Positions 1-8,494 of a DNA stretch of 64,000 nucleotides are shown piece after piece. Position 1 is the first letter of the stretch. Every line of letters begins with the position of its first letter. The notes beneath the pieces are model-generated. The model did not search any database and had not been told where the DNA came from. It saw only the letters and a program-made list of their open reading frames with translations. Location of the stretch: assembly GCA_012927625.1 (NCBI GenBank), contig JABBOV010000012.1, forward strand, positions 186,001 through 250,000. Direction: 5' to 3'. This DNA is from Glaciimonas sp. Its GTDB lineage: Bacteria > Pseudomonadota > Gammaproteobacteria > Burkholderiales > Burkholderiaceae_D. The position numbers were made by a program, and so were the translations under genes.

Positions 1-1
1 G

Positions 2-610
2 CTGCTGCACATCAATACCAAATATTGTCATGCGATGGTAGAGCCGTCCGGCACCAACCTGAGGCTCCATATCGGCAGAAAAACACCCGAAGAACTGGCC
101 ACTGCACCGCGACTCGACTTCCACTACAGCATCGTTACGGACACTCCGCAATATATTGAAATCATGCTCAGTGCCAAAGACGGGCCACTGGGCACCAGCG
201 ACTACCTTATCCTGCTGGAAGCGGTGGCGCTCCCGAACGCCAAAACGTTTTTGCATCTGACTTACTCTTACGCAATGAATATTTCCGCACGGCTGGCGAT
301 GCAGACATATCTCGGGACTATCGGTAGCGACAAGGTGGGGTTCACCGTGATCGGCAAGCGGGCCAACGGTGAGCCCGACTATGTTGGTGGGGTGCGCGGT
401 CTGGTCGAACGCAACACGATGCGTTATTACCTCGCTATCGACGCCTTTTTAGAAGCTGCCAGTGCAGCCCCGCCAGCACAGTTCGAGAGGCGTTTACAAA
501 GCTGGTTTACGGCTACCGAGCGCTATTCGCAGCAGTTGCATGAAATGAGTCGACAACAATATCTTGAGATGAAACGTGCCGAGTATGTGCGGCAGCAGAC
601 GGTGTATTGA
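2..610 (+). CDS. Conserved protein of unknown function, 5'-truncated by the window edge
   Basis: The reading frame is open from the first bases of the window, so the protein begins upstream; the ATG at 35 is internal to an open frame and has no clear ribosome binding site. About 200 C-terminal residues are visible. They are soluble, with no membrane segment, and carry a central block (TSDYLILLEAV, then a stretch ending AMQTYLGTIG, then DKVGFTVIGK) and a charged helical C-terminus rich in Arg, Glu and Gln. I recognise the pattern as a hypothetical protein common in Burkholderiales but know no function; a lipid-binding (START-like) fold is conceivable and unproven. A hairpin lies 60 bases past the stop. 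Certain as a gene, unknown as a function. Confidence 0.7.
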   Translation: MLHINTKYCHAMVEPSGTNLRLHIGRKTPEELATAPRLDFHYSIVTDTPQYIEIMLSAKDGPLGTSDYLILLEAVALPNAKTFLHLTYSYAMNISARLAMQTYLGTIGSDKVGFTVIGKRANGEPDYVGGVRGLVERNTMRYYLAIDAFLEAASAAPPAQFERRLQSWFTATERYSQQLHEMSRQQYLEMKRAEYVRQQTVY

Positions 611-672
611 CAGGCGCTACCGCAGTATGAATCTCACTAAATAACACGGCATAAGAGCGTTCTGATACCAGG

Positions 673-692
673 ATGCTATCGTGAGATAGCAT
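673..692 (+). terminator. Hairpin after the first gene, possible terminator
   Basis: A perfect 8-bp stem, ATGCTATC with GATAGCAT, closes a GTGA tetraloop and is followed by ATTATTT. It sits 63 bases past the stop of the gene ending at 610. The T-run is weak, so termination is only plausible. The remaining ~220 bases up to the convergent permease gene hold no gene I can support. Confidence 0.4.
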
Positions 693-910
693 TATTTCGG
701 CTTATATCGGGTGAGTGAAGGTCAGTGTTTGCCGAGAATTGCCGGGTTTGCTGTTGCATTACTTCGGACCTGGTCTTGCTGGCCGAAATGAAGACCCTGC
801 ATGGCATCTTGTCCGGCACAGCCATCAAGAAGATTGCAACTGTACCGCGTGGATGCGACGCCATCCACGCGGGTGTAGTTTCTTTCCAACTCTGCGCGCT
901 GGCTCCTGCG

Positions 911-2329
911 TCAACTACGGGCTGGCCTGTCAGCCGACTTTGTAGTACGCGGCGTCTCATCACGCTTGACGCGTGCGGGCGCAAGGCGCAATGCGTAATA
1001 AAGCACCGTCAGCAGCACCAGCCATGCCGGCCCGACTACCAGCGCAACGCGCGTATCGGGAAAATACGCCATCAAACCGATTACCAGTGACAGGAAAGCC
1101 AGCGCGATCCACGAGCCATACGGCCAGAACGGCATGCGAAAAGCGAGTGCCTTACGCTCTGCCGGCGACAGCGACTTGCGAAATTTTATTTGCGCCACCA
1201 GAATCACGCCCCAGGTCCAGATTGCGCCGAAGGTCGAGATCGAAGTCATCCACATGAACACTTTTTCCGGCACCAGATAATTCAGCGCCACACCGAACAG
1301 TAGCGCGACCATCGACAGCAGAATTGCGCGGCGCGGCACGCCGCTGACGCTGGTCTGAGCGAACATGCTCAACGCCTGGCCTTGCTGGGCCAGGTTATAG
1401 AGCATGCGGCCGGTGCTGAAAATGCCGCCATTGCAGGACGACAGCGCAGCCGTGAGCACGACAAAGTTAATGATACCGGCTGCAGTTCTGATGCCCAGTC
1501 GCTCGAATGTCATCACGAAAGGGCTGCCTTGCGTGCCGATTTCGTTCCATGGATAGATCGACAGAATCACGAACAGCGCGCCGACATAGAAAATCAGGAT
1601 GCGCCAGAATACCGAGTTGATCGCGTCCGGGATCATCTTCTTCGGATTGGCCGCTTCGCCTGCCGTCAAGCCGATCATTTCTACGCCAAGATAAGCGAAC
1701 ATCACCATTTGCAACGACATCAGCACGCCCTGAGCCCCGTTCGGGAAGAACCCACCATGCGCCCATAAATTGGAGAGGCCGAGCGCGACGCCGTGATTGC
1801 CAAAACCGAACACGATCATGCCGGTGCCGCCGATGATCATCAGTACAATGGTGACGACCTTGATCAAGGCGAACCAAAATTCGAATTCACCATAGGCTTT
1901 GACTGCCAGCAAATTGACCGAACCCATCGCGCCCAGCGCGGCAAGCGCCCAGATCCAGCGCGGCACATCAGGAAACCAGATCCCCATGTAGATACCGACC
2001 GCGGTGATTTCGGCAATACAGGTGACTAGCCATAAGAACCAATAGTTCCAGCCGGTCAGGTAGCCGGCCAATGGCCCGATATAGTCCTGCGCATAGCGGC
2101 TGAACGAACCGGCCACCGGATTATGGACCGCCATTTCGCCCAGCGCGCGCATGATCATGAAGATGACAGCGCCACCGATGATATAGGACAACATGATGCC
2201 GGGACCCGCCATTTTAATCGCATTGGCTGAACCCAGAAACAGGCCGACACCGATTGCCGCGCCCAGTGCCATGAGGCGGATCTGACGCTCACCCAAGCCA
2301 CGCTGTAGGTCTTGTTTACTCGCTTTCAT
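911..2329 (-). CDS. APC-family amino-acid permease (ProY/AroP-like)
   Basis: Inner-membrane amino-acid/proton symporter of 472 residues, the usual length for the AAT subgroup. The N-terminal LGERQIRLMALGAAIGVGLF block is the family's helix-1 signature, followed by about twelve hydrophobic helices; the mid-protein FAYLGVEMIGLTAGEA stretch is typical of proline, histidine or aromatic permeases. I place the start at 2329, where AGGAG lies 8 bases upstream; the frame extends 16 codons further without a better site. It reads in the same direction as the dadA-ridA remnant behind it (2538-3126), so it probably once formed an operon for uptake and oxidation of D-alanine or a similar amino acid. Substrate is inferred from context only. 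Confidence 0.85.
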   Translation of the reverse strand: MKASKQDLQRGLGERQIRLMALGAAIGVGLFLGSANAIKMAGPGIMLSYIIGGAVIFMIMRALGEMAVHNPVAGSFSRYAQDYIGPLAGYLTGWNYWFLWLVTCIAEITAVGIYMGIWFPDVPRWIWALAALGAMGSVNLLAVKAYGEFEFWFALIKVVTIVLMIIGGTGMIVFGFGNHGVALGLSNLWAHGGFFPNGAQGVLMSLQMVMFAYLGVEMIGLTAGEAANPKKMIPDAINSVFWRILIFYVGALFVILSIYPWNEIGTQGSPFVMTFERLGIRTAAGIINFVVLTAALSSCNGGIFSTGRMLYNLAQQGQALSMFAQTSVSGVPRRAILLSMVALLFGVALNYLVPEKVFMWMTSISTFGAIWTWGVILVAQIKFRKSLSPAERKALAFRMPFWPYGSWIALAFLSLVIGLMAYFPDTRVALVVGPAWLVLLTVLYYALRLAPARVKRDETPRTTKSADRPARS

Positions 2330-2537
2330 TAATGAATCTCCTGTTTTATTTGAATTAATGGCTGATTGAATAGCCACGCCTCTCAGGGCTGGATTGACTG
2401 CGTCGAGACGCCATGTCAGGCTTGCTGTGACAACGCAAGAGCTGCCTGTTGCCTCTCATCGACCCCAGTCACATGCATAGAGCCAAAGCGACAAACCAGC
2501 ACTAACCGAGCCAGACTGGTTTAAACGATCACATTAG

Positions 2538-2674
2538 TTATGCGATCAATTCGATTTCGTCGCAAGTGCCCATCTGGATGTGCGCGGCGCAGAATGCGAA
2601 ACGTACATGCTGACCTTGTGTCCCGAAATTTTTCGACTATCAGTTCGGATGCGCCATTGATGACCAGGTGCTGC
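2538..2674 (-). pseudogene. RidA-family remnant (3' end only, frameshifted)
   Basis: On the minus strand the codons after the dadA remnant read EQHLVINGASELIVEKF, the conserved C-terminal portion of RidA/YjgF-family proteins, where NGAS-x-L-x-VE-x-FGE is typical. A frameshift follows, and the next frame gives GQHVRFAFCAAHIQMG and then CDEIELIA before a stop, again matching the end of the family. The first half of the gene is missing. RidA proteins deaminate reactive enamine/imine products of amino-acid catabolism and often follow dadA in Burkholderiales. What remains cannot encode a working protein. The identification is by eye and from short segments, but the order (dadA then ridA) supports it. 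Confidence 0.6.
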
Positions 2675-3126
2675 TCAGTGAAGCCGGGTATTGCCACCCT
2701 CGCTGATGTAGCGGCTTACTGACAGATCCTCTGCCCGAATGGCCGGCTTTTTGGCCGACATGAGGTCTGCCAGTAATTAAGCGGAGCCACACTAAGCGGA
2801 GCCACACGACATGATCCAGCCCAAAGTGCCGTGGCCGGTGTTCATGAGCAGATTGCGAACGGGGCGCGGCCGACAATCGGGATGCCATCAGGCGTAATCG
2901 AGAGCGTCATGCAGCGTTGCATCATCCATTTGACGGCTTTGAGCCGAACACTGGGCGCCACCAACGGTGAGGCTTATCCAAGTCAGATTTGCCCGGCGTT
3001 GGCAAAACTGGTTTCAAGACCAAGGCCTGGCTGACGATCGATGACGGTCACTTCATGTCACGCCTTGGCCAGACAATAGGCGCTCGTGAAGTTGATGACA
3101 TCGCTACCCAGAATAACGATAACCAT
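2675..3126 (-). pseudogene. dadA: Decayed D-amino-acid dehydrogenase dadA (internal deletion, stops, frameshift)
   Basis: Reading the minus strand from an ATG at 3126 gives VIVILGSDVINFTSAYCLAKA, a stop, HEVTVIDRQPGLGLETSFANAGQ, then further stops. This is the FAD-binding N-terminus of DadA, in which the GXGXXG motif has degenerated. The text then jumps to the C-terminal signature [12 protein letters not shown] and, one frame over, [13 protein letters not shown] and [17 protein letters not shown]. Roughly 300 of the expected ~430 residues between the two ends are missing. A 13-base direct duplication (GTGGCTCCGCTTA, around 2779-2804) adds damage. DadA oxidises D-alanine to pyruvate at the inner membrane. 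An AG-rich leader still lies before the old start. Clear pseudogene. Confidence 0.8.
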
Positions 3127-3627
3127 GAACACCTCAGCTTGGCAAGACCAAATTACTTTTTATGATATCGCGAACTCCTTAGTAATTTTTCACGTATAAA
3201 CTGAAAAATTCAGTAAAAAGTCATGAAAGTTTAAAAATATAGATACGTAGCCTGGATACACTCGACCTGAATATTTTGTGAAATTGGTTGGCAGTGGAAA
3301 TGTGATTGAAATGCAGATCCAGTCGGCGACACGAAGATGTATTGGGCAAAATTCGTCCTATCCATGCGAAGTGATTAAGCATCGATCAAGTCGGGCCACA
3401 GCGCAAAGCTTTGGCGGCTATCGGCATTTCGGCATGCAGGGGGAAGCTGCCGAATATTAAATATACCTACCCCATGTATTTTTGAATACTCAATAAATAT
3501 ATGAGTAAAGTCGTGCAATATTTATTATACTCCTACTTTTTAAAAAACATAGCCAACTGCACGGCGACATAAATGCGCTTGACCAGCACCGCGTTTGATC
3601 CATCCAAGCTTTTCTGCAATTGCACTG
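3127..3627. other. AT-rich intergenic stretch without a recognisable gene
   Basis: About 500 bases separate the dadA remnant from the next operon. Base composition is AT-rich compared with the flanking genes. The only open frame (3278-3460, 60 codons) has no ribosome binding site and no recognisable family. An Lrp-type regulator often faces dadA in related genomes; I looked for one on both strands and could not see it. Confidence 0.5.
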
Positions 3628-3654
3628 ATGACAATCAAAGTGCCGCGCTATAAT
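3628..3654 (+). promoter_or_regulatory. Candidate promoter with a leaderless start for the DUF2946 operon
   Basis: A perfect -10 hexamer TATAAT lies at 3649-3654, with ATGACA (five of six to TTGACA) ending 15 bases upstream. The predicted transcription start falls about 7 bases past the -10, at or next to the ATG at 3663. No Shine-Dalgarno sequence precedes that ATG, so the first gene of this operon may be translated from a leaderless message. The spacing is short for sigma-70, which lowers confidence. Confidence 0.4.
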
Positions 3655-3662
3655 CTGCGGCC

Positions 3663-4073
3663 ATGAGAAAAAATCCTAGAACCAAGCTGCTGTTTATCTG
3701 GATCGCCTGTTTTGCGATGCTGCTAAACGCGCTTGCCCCTTCGATTTCCCATGCGGTAACTGCATGGGGCAGCGCGCCATCGTCACCGATGATGGAAATT
3801 TGCACCATGAACGGCGTTCAGTCCATCGCTTCCATGACTGCGATATCCGGCCCGTTGACCGGTGACCCGTCCGGCCCAAGCCACACTGGTGGCAACCAAC
3901 ACTGTCCATTCTGCCTGCCGCACGGCGGCAGCATCGGGCTACTGCCACCGGACTTGCCGGTGCTCCCGATCATGGCCGGCCATGATGTGTTCCCGCACCT
4001 GTTCTATCACGCGCCGCATCGCTTGTTCTCCTGGACGGCGGCCAACCCACGCGGCCCACCGCTGGCTTCTTGA
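3663..4073 (+). CDS. DUF2946-family exported protein
   Basis: A 136-residue protein with a strong signal peptide (RTKLLFIWIACFAMLLNALA, cleavage probably after SHA). The mature part is short and keeps the family's HCPFC motif (His-Cys-Pro-Phe-Cys) near residue 80, plus several His and Met residues. DUF2946 proteins are small periplasmic or membrane-anchored proteins often found beside copper-related TonB-dependent receptors; the Cys/His pair suggests metal binding, but no member's function is firmly known to me. It is the first gene of a five-gene operon with tonB, a TonB-dependent receptor, a BNR protein and a thioredoxin-fold protein. Family call is confident; the copper role is inferred from family context. 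Confidence 0.75.
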   Translation: MRKNPRTKLLFIWIACFAMLLNALAPSISHAVTAWGSAPSSPMMEICTMNGVQSIASMTAISGPLTGDPSGPSHTGGNQHCPFCLPHGGSIGLLPPDLPVLPIMAGHDVFPHLFYHAPHRLFSWTAANPRGPPLAS

Positions 4074-4215
4074 TTTCACTCTAGTTTCTCTCTAGTTCGC
4101 TCCGGGTGCAGTTCTGCGCACCCTCCAGAGCGCTGTGAATTTCTCAACAGGAAGCAACTCATGTCTCGCGTCTGCGTGCGCGTTCGGCTCCGGCCGGGCT
4201 GCGCACAATGCGGAT

Positions 4216-4938
4216 ATGCACCACCGTATGGCTACTTTCATCTTCGTTTTACCGAGTGCGCATCTGCGCAGTATCGCCCTGAAATCCTTGCTGACGCTGG
4301 TGCTGCATGGCGCGCTGCTGTACTGGACGTTGCAAGCGATGCCCGGTCAATCGGTGCTGTCGCAAACAGTGCCAGTGCCGATTCAGGCCCTGCTGATCCC
4401 GCCGCCACGGCCTGCAATTCCAGCTCCGACCACACCGCCACGGCCGCTGCCTAGCGCAGTTTCGGCCATACGCCCGGTTGCGCGTCCGAAGCCACACAGC
4501 GCGCCCAAACCCGCACCGGTAACGCTCCTGACTGCCGCCAGCGGGATCACGGCGATGACAACCGCGCCGGCGACACCTGCGACACCGGCGACTCCTGTTG
4601 TAGCCGAACCGGTTGCAATGGCAGCAGTAGCACCTGCGCCCACCCCGCCCGCACTGGAACCGGCCCGCTTTAATGCCGATTACCTGAACAATCCTGCGCC
4701 GTCGTATCCGCTGTTCTCACGCCGCAACCGCGAACAGGGCACCGTGCTGTTGAACGTCAAAGTCAGTGCGCAAGGCCACGCCGAACAGGTGCAACTCAAG
4801 CGCAGCAGCGGCTTTTCTCGACTCGATGAAGCGGCGCTGGAAGCGGTGCGGCAATGGCGTTTCGTGCCGGCGCAGCGCGGCTCAGTGGCAGTCGCCGCCA
4901 ACGTGGTGGTGCCGATTGTGTTCCGGCTGGACTCCTGA
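4216..4938 (+). CDS. TonB-family energy transducer
   Basis: A dedicated TonB that transmits proton-motive force from ExbB/ExbD to the receptor encoded next to it. From the ATG at 4216 the protein has 240 residues: one N-terminal membrane helix (LKSLLTLVLHGALLYWTLQA), a long periplasmic Pro/Ala-rich linker, and a C-terminal TonB domain with PSYPLFSRRNREQGTVLL and a closing QWRFVPA block. The start is uncertain. A GTG at 4135 opens the frame earlier. A well-placed GGAAG precedes an ATG at 4161 that lies in a different frame and would give an unrelated 97-codon product. ATG 4216 or 4228 best fits the usual short cytoplasmic tail. No exbB or exbD is nearby. Confidence 0.8.
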   Translation: MHHRMATFIFVLPSAHLRSIALKSLLTLVLHGALLYWTLQAMPGQSVLSQTVPVPIQALLIPPPRPAIPAPTTPPRPLPSAVSAIRPVARPKPHSAPKPAPVTLLTAASGITAMTTAPATPATPATPVVAEPVAMAAVAPAPTPPALEPARFNADYLNNPAPSYPLFSRRNREQGTVLLNVKVSAQGHAEQVQLKRSSGFSRLDEAALEAVRQWRFVPAQRGSVAVAANVVVPIVFRLDS

Positions 4939-4981
4939 TTTTTTCATCTTTGTTTATTTTTCATTTACTGGAATCAAGCCC

Positions 4982-7261
4982 ATGATCATTCCTCTGAAAC
5001 CCTTATCGGCGGCACTGCTGGCAGCCTGTGCCAGCAGCGCTTTCACGCCGGCAGCGCAGGCGGCAGGTAACACAGATAGCGACACCCAACTGCAGGAAGT
5101 AGTCGTCCAAGGCGGCTCTGCCCCGGGCGTGCCGAAAGAATTGCCGGCCGTGGTGGAAGCCGTCACACGCCAGCAAATGGCAGACAGTATCAACGTGATC
5201 AATACCGAAGATGCGCTCAAGTATTTGCCGTCGATACAGATCCGCAAACGCTTTATTGGCGACACCAACGGCATCGTCGCTTCGCGCTCTTCCGGCACGC
5301 TATCCAGCGCCCGGTCGCTGGTGTATGCGGACAATCTGCTGCTGTCCAATTTGCTGGGCAACAGTTACAGCTATCCGCCACGCTGGGGCATGGTCACGCC
5401 TGAAGAAATCGAGCGCGTCGATGTGATTTACGGGCCATTCTCGGCACTGTATCCGGGCAATGCGATGGGTGCGGTAATCAACATGACAACCCGCATGCCA
5501 ACCAAGTTTGAAGCGCACGCCAAGGCGCAGGTGTTTAACCAGCACTTCCAGTTATACGGCACCGACGAGAGTTATTCCGGCAAGCAGTTTAGCGTCGCGC
5601 TGGGCAACCGCGCCGGCGCATTGTCGTGGTGGATCAATGCCAATCATCTAGACAGCCACGGCCAGCCGATGACGTTTTTGACCCAGCCGCTTTCGACCAA
5701 AACCGCTGCGGCCAGCGACAAAAACGTCAGCGGCGCGCACACCGATCTGGATACTAGCGGGAATCCACGCACCATTCTGGGCGCTACCAGCATCGCCCAT
5801 ACGATTCAGGATCAGGCCAAAATGAAACTGGCGTATGACATCAGCCCGACTCTCACCGCCAGCTATACGTTGGGCTTGTGGCAGGGCGACAACACGACTG
5901 ACGCCGGATCTTATCTGAAGGATGCTGCCGGCAATCCGGTGTATAGCGGCAAGGTGAATTTTGGCGGCAAGCAATACACCCTCAAGGATACCGACCTCAA
6001 TCCCGGCACCTCCGAACAGCAACACTGGTTGCACGGCCTGTCGCTAGTCACACACAGCGGCGGCACCTGGGATTGGGAAGCGCTTGCCAGTGTGTACGAT
6101 TACAGCCGCGATCTGTCGCGTGCACCGACAACGGCCTTGCCGGCTGCGGCCAATGGCGGCCCCGGCAGTCTGACCGACATGAGCGGCACCGGCTGGCGCA
6201 CGCTGGATTTGCGCGGCACCTGGCGTGCGAATGCTGCCCATGAAGCCAATTTCGGCTATCACTTCGATCAATATCAGCTTGATACGCAAGTCTCCAGCAC
6301 GGCCAACTGGAGCAGCGGCCCGGCAATAAGCCGCACTTCGGCGTTTGCCGGCAAGACCGAAACCCAGGCGCTGTATGCGCAAGATGCCTGGCGCTTTGCC
6401 AAAGACTGGAAAGCCACCGTAGGCGGCCGCTGGGAAAACTGGCAAGCGTTTGACGGTGCTGTATCCAACGCGGCCAGCACCTTGCCGTTCGCGGTGCGCA
6501 ATGAAACCTTTTTCTCGCCCAAGCTGGCCTTGTCATTCCAACCGACGCCGGTCTGGGCCTTGCGCGCTTCGCTGGCGCAAGCGTATCGGATGCCATCGGT
6601 GGCCGAGCTGTATCAGGGCAGCATCAGCAATAATGCCATCGTCAAAAACGACCCGAATCTGAAACCGGAACAAGCGTTATCGGGCGAATTGACGGCGGAG
6701 CGCGAGCTGGGCAACGGCGTGCTGCGCATCAGCTATTTTCAGGAGAATGCCAAAGATGCGCTGTATTCGCAAACCAACCTGTCCACCAATATCACCACCA
6801 TCCAGAATATCGACCGGATTCGCACCCGTGGGCTGGAACTGGCGTATCAGGGTGTAGACGTCGGTTGGCGCGGTCTGGATCTGGCCGGCAACATCACGTA
6901 CGCCAATTCGATCGTCACCCAAAACGACGCCAATCCAGCCACAGTCGGCAACCGGCAGCCGCGCGTGCCGGATTGGCGCGCCACCGTCAGCGCGACTTAC
7001 CGCCAGAATGCGCAACTGTCGTATGCGCTGGCCGGGCGCTACAGCGGGCGGCAATTCAATACGCTCGACAATAGCGATAGCAACGCCGACACCTATGGCG
7101 GCGTCAGCAAGTTCTTCGTGCTCGACCTGCGCCTGCGCTACAAGCTCGACCATCAATGGAGCGCCGCCGTCGGCATAGACAATCTGACCAACCAGCAATA
7201 TTACGTGGCACACCCGTACCCGCAGCGCACGCTGTCGGCCGAACTCAAATACGATTTTTGA
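4982..7261 (+). CDS. TonB-dependent outer-membrane receptor
   Basis: A 759-residue receptor that imports a chelated ligand across the outer membrane. The ATG at 4982 starts a signal peptide (SAALLAACASSAFTPAAQAA). A TonB-box-like LQEVVVQG follows at about residues 38-45. The plug ends in the typical EEIERVDVIYGP and YPGNAMGAVINM blocks (about residues 140-170). The rest is a 22-strand barrel with a late ASLAQAYRMPSVAELYQGS block, and the chain ends in aromatic Phe (ELKYDF), as outer-membrane barrels do. Longer upstream frames overlap tonB and lack a signal peptide. Preceded by its own tonB and by a DUF2946 gene, it may handle copper, but a specific ligand cannot be read from the sequence. Confidence 0.88.
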   Translation: MIIPLKPLSAALLAACASSAFTPAAQAAGNTDSDTQLQEVVVQGGSAPGVPKELPAVVEAVTRQQMADSINVINTEDALKYLPSIQIRKRFIGDTNGIVASRSSGTLSSARSLVYADNLLLSNLLGNSYSYPPRWGMVTPEEIERVDVIYGPFSALYPGNAMGAVINMTTRMPTKFEAHAKAQVFNQHFQLYGTDESYSGKQFSVALGNRAGALSWWINANHLDSHGQPMTFLTQPLSTKTAAASDKNVSGAHTDLDTSGNPRTILGATSIAHTIQDQAKMKLAYDISPTLTASYTLGLWQGDNTTDAGSYLKDAAGNPVYSGKVNFGGKQYTLKDTDLNPGTSEQQHWLHGLSLVTHSGGTWDWEALASVYDYSRDLSRAPTTALPAAANGGPGSLTDMSGTGWRTLDLRGTWRANAAHEANFGYHFDQYQLDTQVSSTANWSSGPAISRTSAFAGKTETQALYAQDAWRFAKDWKATVGGRWENWQAFDGAVSNAASTLPFAVRNETFFSPKLALSFQPTPVWALRASLAQAYRMPSVAELYQGSISNNAIVKNDPNLKPEQALSGELTAERELGNGVLRISYFQENAKDALYSQTNLSTNITTIQNIDRIRTRGLELAYQGVDVGWRGLDLAGNITYANSIVTQNDANPATVGNRQPRVPDWRATVSATYRQNAQLSYALAGRYSGRQFNTLDNSDSNADTYGGVSKFFVLDLRLRYKLDHQWSAAVGIDNLTNQQYYVAHPYPQRTLSAELKYDF

Positions 7262-7273
7262 TAAAGGACATTC

Positions 7274-8494
7274 ATGATCAACTCTTTGCTCCGCATCCCT
7301 TTTATCTTCTGCCTGACACTGCTGCCGCTGGCAGCCCAGGCCCATGGCGGGCATGAACATACTGCTGTCGCCATCCATAAAACCGCGCTGGCGATCGGCG
7401 CAGCCTTTGCGCCCGATGGCGCGCTGTGGGTAGTCGGGCTGAATGCCCAGGCACATCTGGAGTTACGCATCAGCCGCGACGACGGCCACAACTGGCAAGC
7501 GCCACGCCTGCTCGGCACTAACGGCGAAGCGGTGGCGGCTGACGGCGAGAGCCGTCCCAAGCTGGCGTTCGGGCCGCACAATCAAGTGGTGGTGGCCTAC
7601 ACTACGCCGCTGGCCAAGCCATACACCGGTGCGATCCGGCTGTTGCGCTCGACCGATGCCGGCTTGACCTTTGCCGCGCCGGTAACCGTGCATCACGACC
7701 GTCAAATCATAACCCACCGTTTCGAATCGATTGCATTCGACGCGCAAGGCCGGCTGCATACGGTCTGGGTCGATAAACGCGATCTGGAGTTGGCGAAAGT
7801 AGCCGCCGTAAAATCGGGCGGCGGCAAACCAACCTATCGCGGCGCGGCGATTTACCATAATGTTTCGACCGATGGCGGCGCCACTTTCGGGCCGGACACC
7901 AAGCTCGCCGATTACAGTTGCGAATGCTGCCGCATCGCGCTGACGCTGACGCCGGATGGACAGGTTGCCGCATTATGGCGGCATGTTTTTGCGCCGAATA
8001 TTCGCGACCATGCGTTCGCCATATTGCGCGATGCATCTGCAACAAGCGCCCCGGCCAAAGCGCCGGTTCGCGCTACTTTCGACAACTGGGCGATTGATGC
8101 TTGTCCGCACCACGGCCCCAGCCTGACGCCGGCGGCCGGCGGCGGTTATCACGCGGTCTGGTTTGGCGAGAAAGCGGGTGTAGCGCAGGTGCGTTATGGC
8201 CGACTAAATCAAGACGGCAAACCGGTTGGCGCAGTACTGGCGCTGCCGGACGAGCAGGCCGAACATGCCGATGTACTGAGTGCCGGCAAGCGGCTGGCGA
8301 TCGTCTGGCGCAGCTTCGACGGCAGCGGCAGCAACCTGAAGGCATGGCTATCCGACGATGATGGCAGCCATTTCACGCTCAAACAGTTGGCGCGCACCAG
8401 CACCGACAACGATCAGCCGCATCTGCTGCGCAAAGGCGCGCAACTGTTTGTGCTTTGGAACACTACCGGGAAACTCCATGTTGAAGCACTATAA
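7274..8494 (+). CDS. Periplasmic BNR/sialidase-fold protein with His- and Cys-rich motifs
   Basis: A 406-residue exported protein starting 12 bases after the receptor gene, with an AAGGA ribosome binding site. A signal peptide ends in AQA, immediately followed by HGGHEH. The body is a six-bladed sialidase-like propeller with Asp-box elements such as SRDDGHNWQAP, STDAGLTFAAP, STDGGATFGP and SDDDGSHFTL. An unusual YSCECCR motif sits near residue 215, and DACPHHGPS near 275. Such proteins are often labelled exo-alpha-sialidase, but I see no proof of the sialidase Arg triad. The N-terminal histidines, Cys-rich motif and operon make a metal-binding or metal-handling role more likely. Substrate unknown. 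The last 17 bases overlap the next gene. Confidence 0.7.
   Translation: MINSLLRIPFIFCLTLLPLAAQAHGGHEHTAVAIHKTALAIGAAFAPDGALWVVGLNAQAHLELRISRDDGHNWQAPRLLGTNGEAVAADGESRPKLAFGPHNQVVVAYTTPLAKPYTGAIRLLRSTDAGLTFAAPVTVHHDRQIITHRFESIAFDAQGRLHTVWVDKRDLELAKVAAVKSGGGKPTYRGAAIYHNVSTDGGATFGPDTKLADYSCECCRIALTLTPDGQVAALWRHVFAPNIRDHAFAILRDASATSAPAKAPVRATFDNWAIDACPHHGPSLTPAAGGGYHAVWFGEKAGVAQVRYGRLNQDGKPVGAVLALPDEQAEHADVLSAGKRLAIVWRSFDGSGSNLKAWLSDDDGSHFTLKQLARTSTDNDQPHLLRKGAQLFVLWNTTGKLHVEAL

Noticed and set aside
7274-8494. Exo-alpha-sialidase function for the BNR protein
   Set aside because: Asp-box repeats alone do not show the Arg triad and Tyr/Glu pair; operon context points elsewhere.
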